Source of the DNA: a virus
Reading direction: 5' to 3' (one strand)
Length of the DNA: 39,503 nt
Virus record (IMG/VR): IMGVR_UViG_3300048442_000651
Location: 1 to 39,503 of that record
Within the stretch, counting starts at the first letter, position 1. The number at the start of each line of letters is the position of its first letter. Made by a program: the position numbers and the translations under genes. Below are positions 9,374 through 16,289 of the stretch, in pieces. The notes beneath the pieces were generated by a model. It was not told the DNA's origin. It saw only the letters and a list, made by a program, of their open reading frames with translations, and searched no databases.

Positions 9374-10699
9374 TTAGAATCCAGAGTAGAAGAATTGTTG
9401 TTGTCTTGTTTGTCCTGTGAGGTTGTTTGCGCCAATACCAGCACCAAAGTTAACATCCTCAAGTGTTACGTTATCAGTAGATAACAGAGTTGCATTAGAA
9501 TCAGGGAATCTAATTACTCTAGGACCAGTAATATTATCAGTAGTAATTGTTACTTGACCAGCAGTATTACCGCTATTTTTTAAGACAGGGGCGAATAAAA
9601 TTTTATTTGAAAGATCTTGACCTGCAAGTTCCGTAACGAGAACATTATCTCCACCGCCACTATTTAGAGTGTTTGTTGGTGGAAAGACTACAGTAGAATT
9701 AGTAAGAGTAGTTTGATTACTAACTTGGAATGTAATCTTCTTAGTATTATCGGCAGGATCCTGAATAACAAGAACCTCATAGTTCTTGTTTTTAATAATT
9801 TGGTTCGCAACTGTTCCTACAAGAGTCAAACTCTGGTCAGGAAGAGTAATAGTTCTATTTTCAGTTAATGCTGACGTATTAATCTGTGCATATTTTGTAT
9901 CTACCGCATCATCAGGAACAAACTTAACATCAACAAATGTTTTGTTAAATGAGACTTGTGTAGTTTTAGTGTCAAGAAGTGTAGAATCTAAACCCTGAGG
10001 GTTTGCAACCGTAACAGAAGAAATACCAGCATCTGGCAGAAAGTATCTACGAGTCTGACCAATAGAATCAGAGTATGATAACTGGAACTTTGCAACATCG
10101 TCCCCATCAACGATACTTAAATTATCTTCATCAATAACAATTGATTTGTTTCTTAAAGTTTGATTGGTATCATCACCAACAATAGTTGTGCCATTACCAG
10201 AAGTAATAGCAGGGAATGTGAATACTCTAGTATTAGTACCAGTACCTACATTACTAACTTCAAATCGTGCCCTAGGACCTTGTGAATCAGAAAGAACAAA
10301 AGATTGGTCATCAATCAAAAACTGACCTGTTACTTGAACAGCACCAGTTCCTTTTGGTGCTAATACAATATTCGTGTTACTGGCAGTTTCATCAGTTGCT
10401 GTAATATAAAGAGATGTACTACCACCACCGTTGTCGATTCTAGACATATAGAATCCACCATCACCAAAACCTAAACCAAGTTGGTCATATGCGTTTTGGT
10501 ATAATCCAGTATCTCGATCCAAGTCAAAAGATAAACCAGGTTCTACTTTTGTGCCTTGCGATACTCCTCTAAAGAGTTGTTTAACGGTTGCTTTTCGGTT
10601 GGGAATCAAAGGGTCAGATACTACAATGGGCAGAATTGCTTCTCCCGATACATTTGCATCTGAGATTGTATCCAACTGAGAAATTTTTCTGGTTCCCAC
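9374..10699 (-). CDS. Virion structural protein, fibre or baseplate
   Basis: 441 aa. Starts MGTRKISQLDTISDANVSGEA, a frequent N-terminus of phage fibre and baseplate-attached proteins. At about residues 55-85 it carries PGLSFDLDRDTGLYQNAYDQLGLG, the D-x-D-T-G-x-Y motif that opens many fibre stalk domains. The rest has several beta repeats such as NRTITLPDQSLTLVGT and PRVIRFPDSNATLLST, each with the pattern R-x-I-x-(L/F)-P-D, consistent with a trimeric stalk. A perfect TATAAATA lies 28 bp upstream. It is first in the leftward late fibre transcript. Confidence 0.75.
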   Translation of the reverse strand: MGTRKISQLDTISDANVSGEAILPIVVSDPLIPNRKATVKQLFRGVSQGTKVEPGLSFDLDRDTGLYQNAYDQLGLGFGDGGFYMSRIDNGGGSTSLYITATDETASNTNIVLAPKGTGAVQVTGQFLIDDQSFVLSDSQGPRARFEVSNVGTGTNTRVFTFPAITSGNGTTIVGDDTNQTLRNKSIVIDEDNLSIVDGDDVAKFQLSYSDSIGQTRRYFLPDAGISSVTVANPQGLDSTLLDTKTTQVSFNKTFVDVKFVPDDAVDTKYAQINTSALTENRTITLPDQSLTLVGTVANQIIKNKNYEVLVIQDPADNTKKITFQVSNQTTLTNSTVVFPPTNTLNSGGGDNVLVTELAGQDLSNKILFAPVLKNSGNTAGQVTITTDNITGPRVIRFPDSNATLLSTDNVTLEDVNFGAGIGANNLTGQTRQQQFFYSGF

Positions 10700-10725
10700 G
10701 AATAATCACACGATTTGCTACAAGG

Positions 10726-10830
10726 TTATTTATACGGAAATAATTCGTTGTATCTCAAAAATCTTCGTTTATTAGGTTCTATACCAAAAGATGCACACAC
10801 ATCAGTATATGATTCCCATTCAACTTCCAA
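10726..10830 (-). other. Unlisted small frame, possible C-terminal continuation
   Basis: This 34-codon frame starts at a TTG inside the end of the 100-aa gene. It contains LEVEWESYTDVCASFGIEPN and ends NELFPYK. It looks like genuine coding sequence, while the annotated end of the upstream gene (MESLHSFSLGS) does not. The same frame is open further upstream. It may be a separate peptide coupled to the gene above, or the true C-terminus of that gene displaced by a one-base change. Its stop overlaps the late promoter TATAAATA. Confidence 0.4.
10727..10734 (-). promoter_or_regulatory. Late promoter TATAAATA
   Basis: The minus strand reads CCGTATAAATAACC, a perfect T4 late consensus, 28 bp before the ATG at 10699 of the first fibre-cluster gene. 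Confidence 0.7.
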
Positions 10831-11122
10831 GTGAGAAGGAATGGAGAGACTCCATTGGTCTGTGTCCGAGCATGAGTTCTTTGAGTTCAACTGCCTTTTC
10901 CTGACTTGATTTGTGATATTGAATCGTATTATCTATACAAGATAGCATCTCTTCGTATGCTCTTCGTGCATCAACTCTATCATCATTTAGATAATCTTCA
11001 ATGGCATCGTGCATACGATCCTTTCTCTGTCTGCTGTATTCAGCAGTCCAATCAACATCAATAGTCTCCTCAGTTTCTGGTTTTTGAGTTCGTGTCCAGT
11101 ATTCGTTGATCAAATCATTCAT
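10820..11122 (-). CDS. Conserved small hypothetical protein
   Basis: 100 aa, MNDLINEYWTRTQKPETEETIDVDW. It is highly charged and predicted helical (YSRQRKDRMHDAIEDYLNDD, then YEEMLSCIDNTIQYHKSSQEKAVELKELMLG), without membrane segments or catalytic motifs. It overlaps the upstream gene by 8 bp, so the genes form a tight early operon from the promoter at 11899-11927. The last residues (after LMLGHRP) may be out of frame, because the neighbouring frame continues into protein-like sequence. Function unknown. Confidence 0.7.
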   Translation of the reverse strand: MNDLINEYWTRTQKPETEETIDVDWTAEYSRQRKDRMHDAIEDYLNDDRVDARRAYEEMLSCIDNTIQYHKSSQEKAVELKELMLGHRPMESLHSFSLGS

Positions 11123-11318
11123 TTTTTTGCTCTTTTAACGTTTTGAAATAAAGTTTGTAATAAGGCTTTTTCATGTCATTAAGCGTGTTCATATCCTCTT
11201 CAAACCCCATGTATTTACAGAGTTGATATGAACCTTCTAACTCACTAATCAATCTTAGTATGTTAGCAGGGAGACGTTCAAGACCGTTGAATTCATACTT
11301 ACTTAGATCCTGTGTCAT
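11115..11318 (-). CDS. Small hypothetical protein
   Basis: 67 aa, MTQDLSKYEFNGLERLPANILRLISELEG then YQLCKYMGFEEDMNTLNDMKK. It is helical and charged, with one cysteine and no known motif. It overlaps the preceding small gene by 20 bp and the following one by 8 bp, which is normal for this compact early operon. Function not recognised. Confidence 0.65.
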   Translation of the reverse strand: MTQDLSKYEFNGLERLPANILRLISELEGSYQLCKYMGFEEDMNTLNDMKKPYYKLYFKTLKEQKNE

Positions 11319-11457
11319 AACCTAGTCGATCATCTTCATCTTTTAAGTTGCGTTTACGGATGTCATTGTGCAGACGAGCAATTGCTGCACGTACTTCAGG
11401 AGTTTCTTCATACTCCCACTGAGCATCTTTTTTACTCTTAAATGTTTTCTTAGTCAT
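11299..11457 (-). CDS. Small basic-acidic hypothetical protein
   Basis: 52 aa, starting MTKKTFKSKKDAQWEYEETP and ending DRLGYDTGSK. Its ATG overlaps the stop of the preceding small gene (ATGA), and its end overlaps the next start, so it fits exactly into the operon. The first ten residues are strongly basic and the remainder is mixed. No domain is recognised. It is short enough to be missed by common length cut-offs. Confidence 0.65.
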   Translation of the reverse strand: MTKKTFKSKKDAQWEYEETPEVRAAIARLHNDIRKRNLKDEDDRLGYDTGSK

Positions 11458-11600
11458 TTTCCAGTATAAAAATAAAGTTTGTAATTACAATTGTATCTAT
11501 TTACATACTTCTCAGCATGTTCTTCACAGGTAAACCAACACTTTTTATTCTCACTCATGTCTTGCATGAAGTATGGAAAAGTTTCGACCCAAGGGAACAA
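11454..11600 (-). CDS. Small hypothetical protein, start uncertain
   Basis: The convincing part is the 48-residue stretch FPWVETFPYFMQDMSENKK then CWFTCEEHAEKYVNRYNC, ending LYFYTGK. The frame stays open upstream to 11870. That extension is Lys/Ser/Thr-rich and is only the other frame of the acidic gene at 11608-11877, so I do not accept it. A TTG at 11600, just after the upstream stop, is the simplest start, although no good Shine-Dalgarno precedes it. An ATG inside (MQDMSENK) is the alternative. The three cysteines could bind metal; function unknown. Confidence 0.45.
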   Translation of the reverse strand: MFPWVETFPYFMQDMSENKKCWFTCEEHAEKYVNRYNCNYKLYFYTGK

Positions 11601-11607
11601 ATCTTTT

Positions 11608-11877
11608 TTACGAGAGTTTACTACCTTTACCTTTATTTGCTTCTGGACCGTGCCAGAAGTCTTCCCAGTCTTTCGGAGTCGCTTCTTTGGAGTTTCCATC
11701 TTCTCCAGATTTTTCTCCAGATTCTTCTGTGTCTTTACTGAGTTCTTCTTCTGCTGCCCAACGGAGGAAGTTTGTGAAGTCCTCTTTGGTCCAGTCGTTG
11801 AAGATACTTTCTGCTTCGTCGTTTTCATCCCATTCGATGACGAACGAACCGTCTTCGTTGTCTTTGACATTGATCAT
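11608..11877 (-). CDS. Acidic conserved hypothetical protein
   Basis: 89 aa, MINVKDNEDGSFVIEWDEND followed by EAESIFNDWTKEDFTNFLRWA and an acidic, Glu/Ser-rich tail. The DNEDGSF-IEWDEND opening looks familiar from small cyanophage early proteins, but the function is unknown. The frame continues upstream to another ATG near 11967. I prefer the ATG at 11877 because a strong sigma70-type promoter at 11899-11927 lies directly before it and the longer start would lie upstream of the transcript. Confidence 0.7.
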   Translation of the reverse strand: MINVKDNEDGSFVIEWDENDEAESIFNDWTKEDFTNFLRWAAEEELSKDTEESGEKSGEDGNSKEATPKDWEDFWHGPEANKGKGSKLS

Positions 11878-11898
11878 CTTAAAAAGAGAACTGAGTGT

Positions 11899-11927
11899 AC
11901 TATACCATGATTTATGAAAGAGGTCAA
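11899..11927 (-). promoter_or_regulatory. Sigma70-type promoter TTGACC-17-TATAGT
   Basis: On the minus strand TTGACC and TATAGT are separated by exactly 17 bp, with TGG before the -10 (extended -10 character). It lies 22 bp before the ATG at 11877 and should drive the small early operon down to about 10.7 kb. Confidence 0.75.
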
Positions 11928-11984
11928 CCTTCCAATATGGTGCGTACAGAGGATAATTGTAATTCATAATATATTTTTTACTAA

Positions 11985-12057
11985 CTCCTCCACCTGGACT
12001 CGAACCAGGGACAGGGTGATTAACAGTCACCTGCTCTACCAACTGAGCTATAGAGGA
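11985..12057 (-). tRNA. tRNA-Asn (GUU)
   Basis: Complete cloverleaf: acceptor TCCTCTA pairs with TGGAGGA, D-arm GCTC/GAGC, anticodon stem GGTGA/TCACC with loop CTGTTAA (anticodon GTT), T-arm CCTGG-TTCGAGT-CCAGG. The discriminator base is G, normal for tRNA-Asn. CCA is not encoded. Confidence 0.95.
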
Positions 12058-12062
12058 TTGAG

Positions 12063-12134
12063 AGCCTCTGACAAGATTTGAACTTGCGACCTGAGCTTTA
12101 CAAAAGCCCTGCTCTACCACTGAGCTACGGAGGC
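12063..12134 (-). tRNA. tRNA-Thr (UGU)
   Basis: Acceptor GCCTCCG pairs with CAGAGGC apart from one C-A mismatch. D-arm GCTC/GAGC, anticodon stem GGGCT/AGCTC with loop TTTGTAA (anticodon TGT), T-loop TTCAAAT. The acceptor mismatch and a weak T-stem suggest a somewhat degraded but probably functional tRNA. CCA is not encoded. Confidence 0.9.
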
Positions 12135-12140
12135 GTTGAT

Positions 12141-12182
12141 TGGGGGCGCTGCTTCTACATGCAGATCTTTTGTACTCCCCCA
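12141..12182 (-). other. Two-part hairpin between tRNA genes
   Basis: The minus strand has TGGGGG ... CCCCCA at the outer ends and CTGC ... GCAG as an inner stem, 42 nt in total. It is not a tRNA. It may be a processing signal in the tRNA transcript or a tRNA remnant. Confidence 0.4.
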
Positions 12183-12188
12183 GGTATA

Positions 12189-12273
12189 TAGGAGTAGGGA
12201 GACTTGAACTCCCACGACCTTATTGGTCAACAGATTTTAAGTCTGGTGCGTCTACCGATTCCGCCACACTCCC
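12189..12273 (-). tRNA. tRNA-Leu (UAA)
   Basis: Class II tRNA: acceptor GGGAGTG, the typical TGGCGGAATCGGTAGACGC D-region, anticodon loop CTTAAAA (anticodon TAA), a long variable arm (GACC...GGTC) and T-arm GGGAG-TTCAAGT-CTCCC. The first and last acceptor pairs are G-U. CCA is not encoded. Confidence 0.93.
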
Positions 12274-12489
12274 ATCAATACAAAGGATACCAATTTGTTT
12301 GGTATTACCAATTTCCCAGGTAGGAGGATGAAAAGCACAATACTCATTAAAGGTGATTTTCATCTCCTTATCTGTCAGATTACAGTTTCTTGCTGCCTTT
12401 GGTAAGTTCCATTTTGCTGACCAAAGGTTTTCCATTGATTCACGAGTTTCAGGTCTCATTAGTTTCCATAAATTGCTTTTGAAATTCAT
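12220..12489 (-). CDS. Small hypothetical protein whose frame ends inside tRNA-Leu
   Basis: 89 codons, MNFKSNLWKLMRPETRESME then NLWSAKWNLPKAARNCNLTD and EYCAFHPPTWEI. The first 70 residues look like a real helical protein, with conserved-looking W and P residues. The last 17 (GSVAESVDAPDLKSVDQ) are simply the translation of tRNA-Leu. The native C-terminus may have been replaced when the tRNA was acquired, or the message ends before. CAGGTAG lies just before the ATG. It overlaps the upstream gene by 41 bp. Function unknown. Confidence 0.55.
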   Translation of the reverse strand: MNFKSNLWKLMRPETRESMENLWSAKWNLPKAARNCNLTDKEMKITFNEYCAFHPPTWEIGNTKQIGILCIDGSVAESVDAPDLKSVDQ

Positions 12490-12667
12490 CTACCTGAGTT
12501 TGAATCTCATCGGGAATAGGAGAGACTTCATTTACAGGAACCATCATTACAGACTTTCCATCAGGACGAGTAATTTTCCAACAAACATGTTGATTATCTG
12601 TGAGATCTAAAAGAAACTCAAAATTATCTTCTGCCTGTTGAAGTGTGACTCCAATAGGTCCAATCAT
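12449..12667 (-). CDS. Small hypothetical protein
   Basis: 72 aa from the ATG at 12667 (MIGPIGVTLQQAEDNFEFLL). This start overlaps the upstream stop as ATGA; an earlier in-frame start at 12682 only overlaps the upstream gene. It has alternating hydrophobic stretches (CWKITRPDGKSVMMVPVNEV) suggesting a small beta-sheet, then an acidic helical end (QVDEFQKQFMETNET). No known domain. It is second in the operon from the promoter at 12881-12909. Confidence 0.65.
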   Translation of the reverse strand: MIGPIGVTLQQAEDNFEFLLDLTDNQHVCWKITRPDGKSVMMVPVNEVSPIPDEIQTQVDEFQKQFMETNET

Positions 12668-12858
12668 TTTACAGCAAAGCAATAAGTGATCATATCAGCA
12701 TCAAGAATATCTTCAATCTCACTGACTGTTTCAGAGAAACCTTCAGAACCTTCTTCATCCCATTTCCAGTTTACAGTTTTATCATATCCTTCATCGTCTA
12801 CGATGTTGATAGACCGTTTTGAAAAGTTGACAAAGACATGTGCGAGATTAGTGCTCAT
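12664..12858 (-). CDS. Small acidic hypothetical protein
   Basis: 64 aa, MSTNLAHVFVNFSKRSINIV then DDEGYDKTVNWKWDEEGSEG. AGGAG lies 5-6 nt before the ATG at 12858, and a consensus sigma70 promoter lies just upstream, so this is the first gene of a short early operon that continues into the tRNA cluster. Function not recognised. Confidence 0.7.
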   Translation of the reverse strand: MSTNLAHVFVNFSKRSINIVDDEGYDKTVNWKWDEEGSEGFSETVSEIEDILDADMITYCFAVK

Positions 12859-12880
12859 GCGAACTCCTGACTACTTATGT

Positions 12881-12909
12881 AGTATAGCAGGTCTGAGGCA
12901 AGGTGTCAA
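12881..12909 (-). promoter_or_regulatory. Sigma70-type promoter TTGACA-17-TATACT
   Basis: Minus strand: perfect TTGACA, 17-bp spacer, TATACT, immediately after the stop of the gp5-like gene and 23 bp before the ATG at 12858. It should drive the small genes and the three tRNAs. No terminator is seen between gp5 and this promoter. Confidence 0.85.
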
Positions 12910-12912
12910 GGG

Positions 12913-15492
12913 TTAGTTCAGTTTGATTGTCAGAGCAGTCAGTTGCATAATGCCAGCAGCAGCAGTTAATGCCATGGCACCTGCACCAGCAGTGAGGGTT
13001 ACAGCACCAGCAGCAACGGTTGTTGTCCATGCACCTGCGGCAACATTACAAACATATGCACCAGCAGCAACGTTTAAGTTATATCCCCCTGCTCCACACT
13101 GTCGAGTAATCGATCCTGCTGCAATGATAATCGAGTTGGTAGGAACAGTATCAACACCATTCAATGCTCCAGGAATCTGTGTTGTAATAATAGATCCTGC
13201 ACAGACTGTAGTAATACCAACCTTTGCTGCCAATGGATTGGGTGGAGTATTAATCAACTGTGTTAAATGTGTTGTGGACATATTGATTGTACTGTCCCCT
13301 GCCAGGGTAAGTTCACCAGCAGCATAAGTCTGCTTGGAACAACTATTATCTAGAACCGCACCAGAAATTTGATGCTTATTTGCATGAAGATCCATTTCTG
13401 CCGACTGCATGTTCAATCTAGCACCAGAAACATTCAAATCAAGGTCAGAACCAAATCGCACAGTATGCTTCTGAATCGATTGTCCTGATGAATTTTCTTT
13501 CCCATTCTTATCTACCATTCGAGGAGCACCCTCAGCAGACAAGAAGAATCCACCACCAACTTCAAGATGACAGTTGCCAGTAACTTTTAAGAAATAATCT
13601 CCATTAATAGTTCTAACGTAATCATTATCGACAACTTTACAATCATCACCAGCAACTGCTGCGGTTATGTTTCCTGCGTAACTGACATCATCAGCAATTA
13701 ATGAACCAGTATCCCCTTTACCAGAGTTTGAATCTTTTGTATACTGAGATACTACTTTCTCAAGTTCTTCAGGAGAAATATTAGGATTTGCTTTTTGTGC
13801 TTGTGACCTTGCATTATATTCAGCAGCAGCCTTCTGATTAATATTTGTAGAGGTATGTGTAGTGCCGCTAGCACTTTTTACAACACTTGCTTGACGACCA
13901 GGAGTACCAACATGCAATTCATAGGCACCATCTAAAAATGTTTTTGCAGAAACTAGATAAGGATCTGCTTTTTCTAAGATAGAATCTATGAGAGTACCAG
14001 CACCAAAAGCATCTCCACAAGATTTCATTCCCCTATCAGTACCTAAAATCTTTTGAATACTAGCAAGTTCTTCATCTGTACAATGAGTTACACCATATAA
14101 AGGATACCAACCAACAGTATCTTTACCACCATCAGCACTTCTACCACAACCAGTAGGAATAAACTTAATGAATAATTGAATAAGACCTGTGAGACTTGTA
14201 ATACCATTCACAAGACCATCAAATCCTGCAGCAAAGATTTCAGAACCTGCTTGCCATGCATCTATAATTTCAGTTGCTTGTTCGTATCCTGCAACAATAC
14301 CCTTTACAGTATCAACTACAGACAGCATAGTAGACAGCACAGACTGTACACTACAGACAATGTTATTAACAATGTCCTGTACACTTTGAACAACCATTGC
14401 TGCCTTATCAATCAAACCATCCAAAAATGAATCCAAGACTGAAGTTAGTGCTCCAATAGGATCTTGAACCATGCCGATCAATTGATTATCGACCACACAC
14501 AATGCTTTTAAGATAACAACGACTGCTGCCTGAATTGCTGTTGTAAGAGCGAGAGGAATACCTGCACCAATCGTACCTAAAAGATTCACTAACTCTAGTT
14601 GTTCAGCAAGAGCACTAATCTGTTGTCTAATTGCAGCAACAATTTGAGCAAATACAGCACCTAAAAAGTTTTGCATCTTAGCAGTTAGTGCTTTTGCACT
14701 AACAAGTTTGCCTGTAACAATATTTAAAAAGTCACCATCTTCTGCTTTAACTAAGTTAGCTGCATGATTTGCAATGTCTTCTACAAGATAAGATAGTTGA
14801 TACTCCAACGTCTTCCAAGGTCCGCCAACACCATTCGCAGCAGGAATAGGTTCCGTTACAGTCTTTGGTTTTCCTGGATTGCCAGAACTACCAGCGACTT
14901 TTTGTGCAAGACTTGTACCAGGAGCTCCTGGACCATTAACAGGTGATGTTTTTGTAGCACCAGGAATAGGAACACTATTATTAGTAGAGTTTCTTGACTT
15001 ATTACCTTGATTACCTCTATCGTTGACTACACTATAAGTTGGATCTGCAGGATTATATAAGACTGGATTTACATGACCAGTGCTACCTGGTTCCATAGTT
15101 TCGCCTGTAAAAGCAAAAACATTCTTATCATTAGTTTCAGGGGATTTATCGACTCGCATAACACCCATAACAATGGGCATTTGAGCATTTTCTCCATCCA
15201 TGAAGAATCCCATAACAATTGCACCTGGTTGCAACTGTCCAGAACTTTCTCCTTGACCATCATTACCTGGTTGAGAGGTATGTTGTAGTACAGTTGCCCA
15301 TGGTAGTGCTTCCGTAGGAAGATCGGCAGTTGTTCCACCTCTTACATTAGTATAGTATCCAAGAACTCGAACTTTTACTCGTCCGAGTTCCATAGGATCT
15401 TGGTTATCTTCTACTTCACCAACCCACCAGTAGAATCCATCCTTACCAACAAAATTGATAGTAGGTTCATTAATAATACCGTCAATTGGCAT
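12913..15492 (-). CDS. gp5: Baseplate hub spike protein, gp5-like
   Basis: 859 aa. Residues about 1-125 form an OB-fold-type domain as in T4 gp5 and VgrG: GKDGFYWWVGEVEDNQDPMELGRVKVRVLGYY and GAIVMGFFMDGENAQMPIVMGVM. The C-terminal 150 residues contain short alternating repeats (NVAAGAYVCNVAAGAWTTTV and similar) like the triple beta-helix needle of gp5. Between them lies a long helical, hydrophobic segment (about 230-450) and a Cys-containing part, where T4 carries lysozyme; I see no lysozyme signature. The protein should pierce the outer membrane during infection. A late promoter lies 26 bp upstream. Confidence 0.8.
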   Translation of the reverse strand: MPIDGIINEPTINFVGKDGFYWWVGEVEDNQDPMELGRVKVRVLGYYTNVRGGTTADLPTEALPWATVLQHTSQPGNDGQGESSGQLQPGAIVMGFFMDGENAQMPIVMGVMRVDKSPETNDKNVFAFTGETMEPGSTGHVNPVLYNPADPTYSVVNDRGNQGNKSRNSTNNSVPIPGATKTSPVNGPGAPGTSLAQKVAGSSGNPGKPKTVTEPIPAANGVGGPWKTLEYQLSYLVEDIANHAANLVKAEDGDFLNIVTGKLVSAKALTAKMQNFLGAVFAQIVAAIRQQISALAEQLELVNLLGTIGAGIPLALTTAIQAAVVVILKALCVVDNQLIGMVQDPIGALTSVLDSFLDGLIDKAAMVVQSVQDIVNNIVCSVQSVLSTMLSVVDTVKGIVAGYEQATEIIDAWQAGSEIFAAGFDGLVNGITSLTGLIQLFIKFIPTGCGRSADGGKDTVGWYPLYGVTHCTDEELASIQKILGTDRGMKSCGDAFGAGTLIDSILEKADPYLVSAKTFLDGAYELHVGTPGRQASVVKSASGTTHTSTNINQKAAAEYNARSQAQKANPNISPEELEKVVSQYTKDSNSGKGDTGSLIADDVSYAGNITAAVAGDDCKVVDNDYVRTINGDYFLKVTGNCHLEVGGGFFLSAEGAPRMVDKNGKENSSGQSIQKHTVRFGSDLDLNVSGARLNMQSAEMDLHANKHQISGAVLDNSCSKQTYAAGELTLAGDSTINMSTTHLTQLINTPPNPLAAKVGITTVCAGSIITTQIPGALNGVDTVPTNSIIIAAGSITRQCGAGGYNLNVAAGAYVCNVAAGAWTTTVAAGAVTLTAGAGAMALTAAAGIMQLTALTIKLN

Positions 15493-15517
15493 GGTTATAC
15501 TTTATCCTTACGTCAAT

Positions 15518-15524
15518 TATTTAT
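15518..15524 (-). promoter_or_regulatory. Late promoter element ATAAATA
   Basis: The minus strand reads GAATAAATAATTGACG, overlapping the stop of the upstream secreted-protein gene and 26 bp before the gp5-like ATG. Confidence 0.6.
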
Positions 15525-16201
15525 TCGTCAATGTATCCGAAGTCTACAAGATACTTTCTAGTGAGAGCAGTAGGTTCATAAACTTCCCACATCTTACCAC
15601 CAGCACATGCAGCAAGAGCATTCATAGTCATGTTTTCAGTACGACCTGCCCAACCTGCTTCTGCTTCCCATGGCACTGCATTCTTAGGATAGGTGCGTTC
15701 TGCTAGCACACGCCAAATCATAGGAACTTCATCCTCTGGTTTGATGATAGCAATCAGACTGTTATCAATCGTTCCTGCCATACAATCTTGTGCAGCGTGC
15801 CATCCTTCATGACGCATAACCATCATCAGAGTACCAGGTTTACCCATAAAATCTTTGTTTAGAAAGAAGTTATTGGATACAGTATGGTATACACCACGAT
15901 GACCATATGGGAAATACTTCTCATCAGCAAGGAATACATTGACTCCAATCTCGTTCAGAGAGTGAAGCATGTTATGAAACTCACCAGTGACACCAGTGAA
16001 TTCTTCAGTGTTAGGATACTCAGATGAGATATCAAGCATCGAGTATACTTTCTTAACACCATCAGTACACTCACCAAGGAGCATACACCCCATAGAATGA
16101 TTAGTTCTGTATTCACTCTCAGTAATAGGTTCTGCCATGGCAGGAACTACGGATCCTAAGAGTCCGAGTGTCAAAAAAGCATTAATAAGTTTGTTGTTCA
16201 T
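15521..16201 (-). CDS. Secreted HExxH (zincin-like) protein
   Basis: 226 aa. Residues 1-23 are a clear signal peptide (NNKLINAFLTLGLLGSVVPAMA then EPITE). Residues 131-135 are HEGWH, the HExxH zinc motif, within VMRHEGWHAAQDC. An acidic stretch WEAEAGW at 178-184 could give the third zinc ligand. The mature part has four or more cysteines (CMLLGEC, QDC, AAC), fitting a disulfide-stabilised periplasmic protein. It starts 17 nt after tRNA-Val without a Shine-Dalgarno. It probably is a metallopeptidase acting in the periplasm or on the envelope. Substrate and whether it is active are unknown. Confidence 0.7.
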   Translation of the reverse strand: MNNKLINAFLTLGLLGSVVPAMAEPITESEYRTNHSMGCMLLGECTDGVKKVYSMLDISSEYPNTEEFTGVTGEFHNMLHSLNEIGVNVFLADEKYFPYGHRGVYHTVSNNFFLNKDFMGKPGTLMMVMRHEGWHAAQDCMAGTIDNSLIAIIKPEDEVPMIWRVLAERTYPKNAVPWEAEAGWAGRTENMTMNALAACAGGKMWEVYEPTALTRKYLVDFGYIDE

Positions 16202-16217
16202 AATAATAAGTTGAACA

Positions 16218-16289
16218 TGCCCGAAGAGGGGATCGAACCCCCGACAATCTCCGTGTAAAGGAGGTGCTCTACCGCTGAGCTATTCGGGC
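16218..16289 (-). tRNA. tRNA-Val (UAC)
   Basis: Acceptor GCCCGAA pairs with TTCGGGC, D-arm GCTC/GAGC, anticodon loop TTTACAC (anticodon TAC), T-arm GGGGG-TTCGATC-CCCTC. The outermost anticodon-stem pair is mismatched. Discriminator A; CCA not encoded. Its first 10 nt overlap the end of the cpeT-like gene. Confidence 0.93.

Noticed and set aside
11454-11870. 138-codon basic frame taken as one gene
   Set aside because: Its first 90 residues are a Lys/Ser/Thr-rich shadow of the acidic gene at 11608-11877; only the last 48 residues look like protein.
11608-12120. 170-codon frame including the tRNA region
   Set aside because: The upstream part is translation of tRNA-Thr and tRNA-Asn and of the promoter; the strong sigma70 promoter supports the ATG at 11877.
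12280-12310. ATACCAA/TTGGTAT inverted repeat as a terminator
   Set aside because: The stem is A/T-rich and short and is not followed by a T-run, so it is weak evidence.
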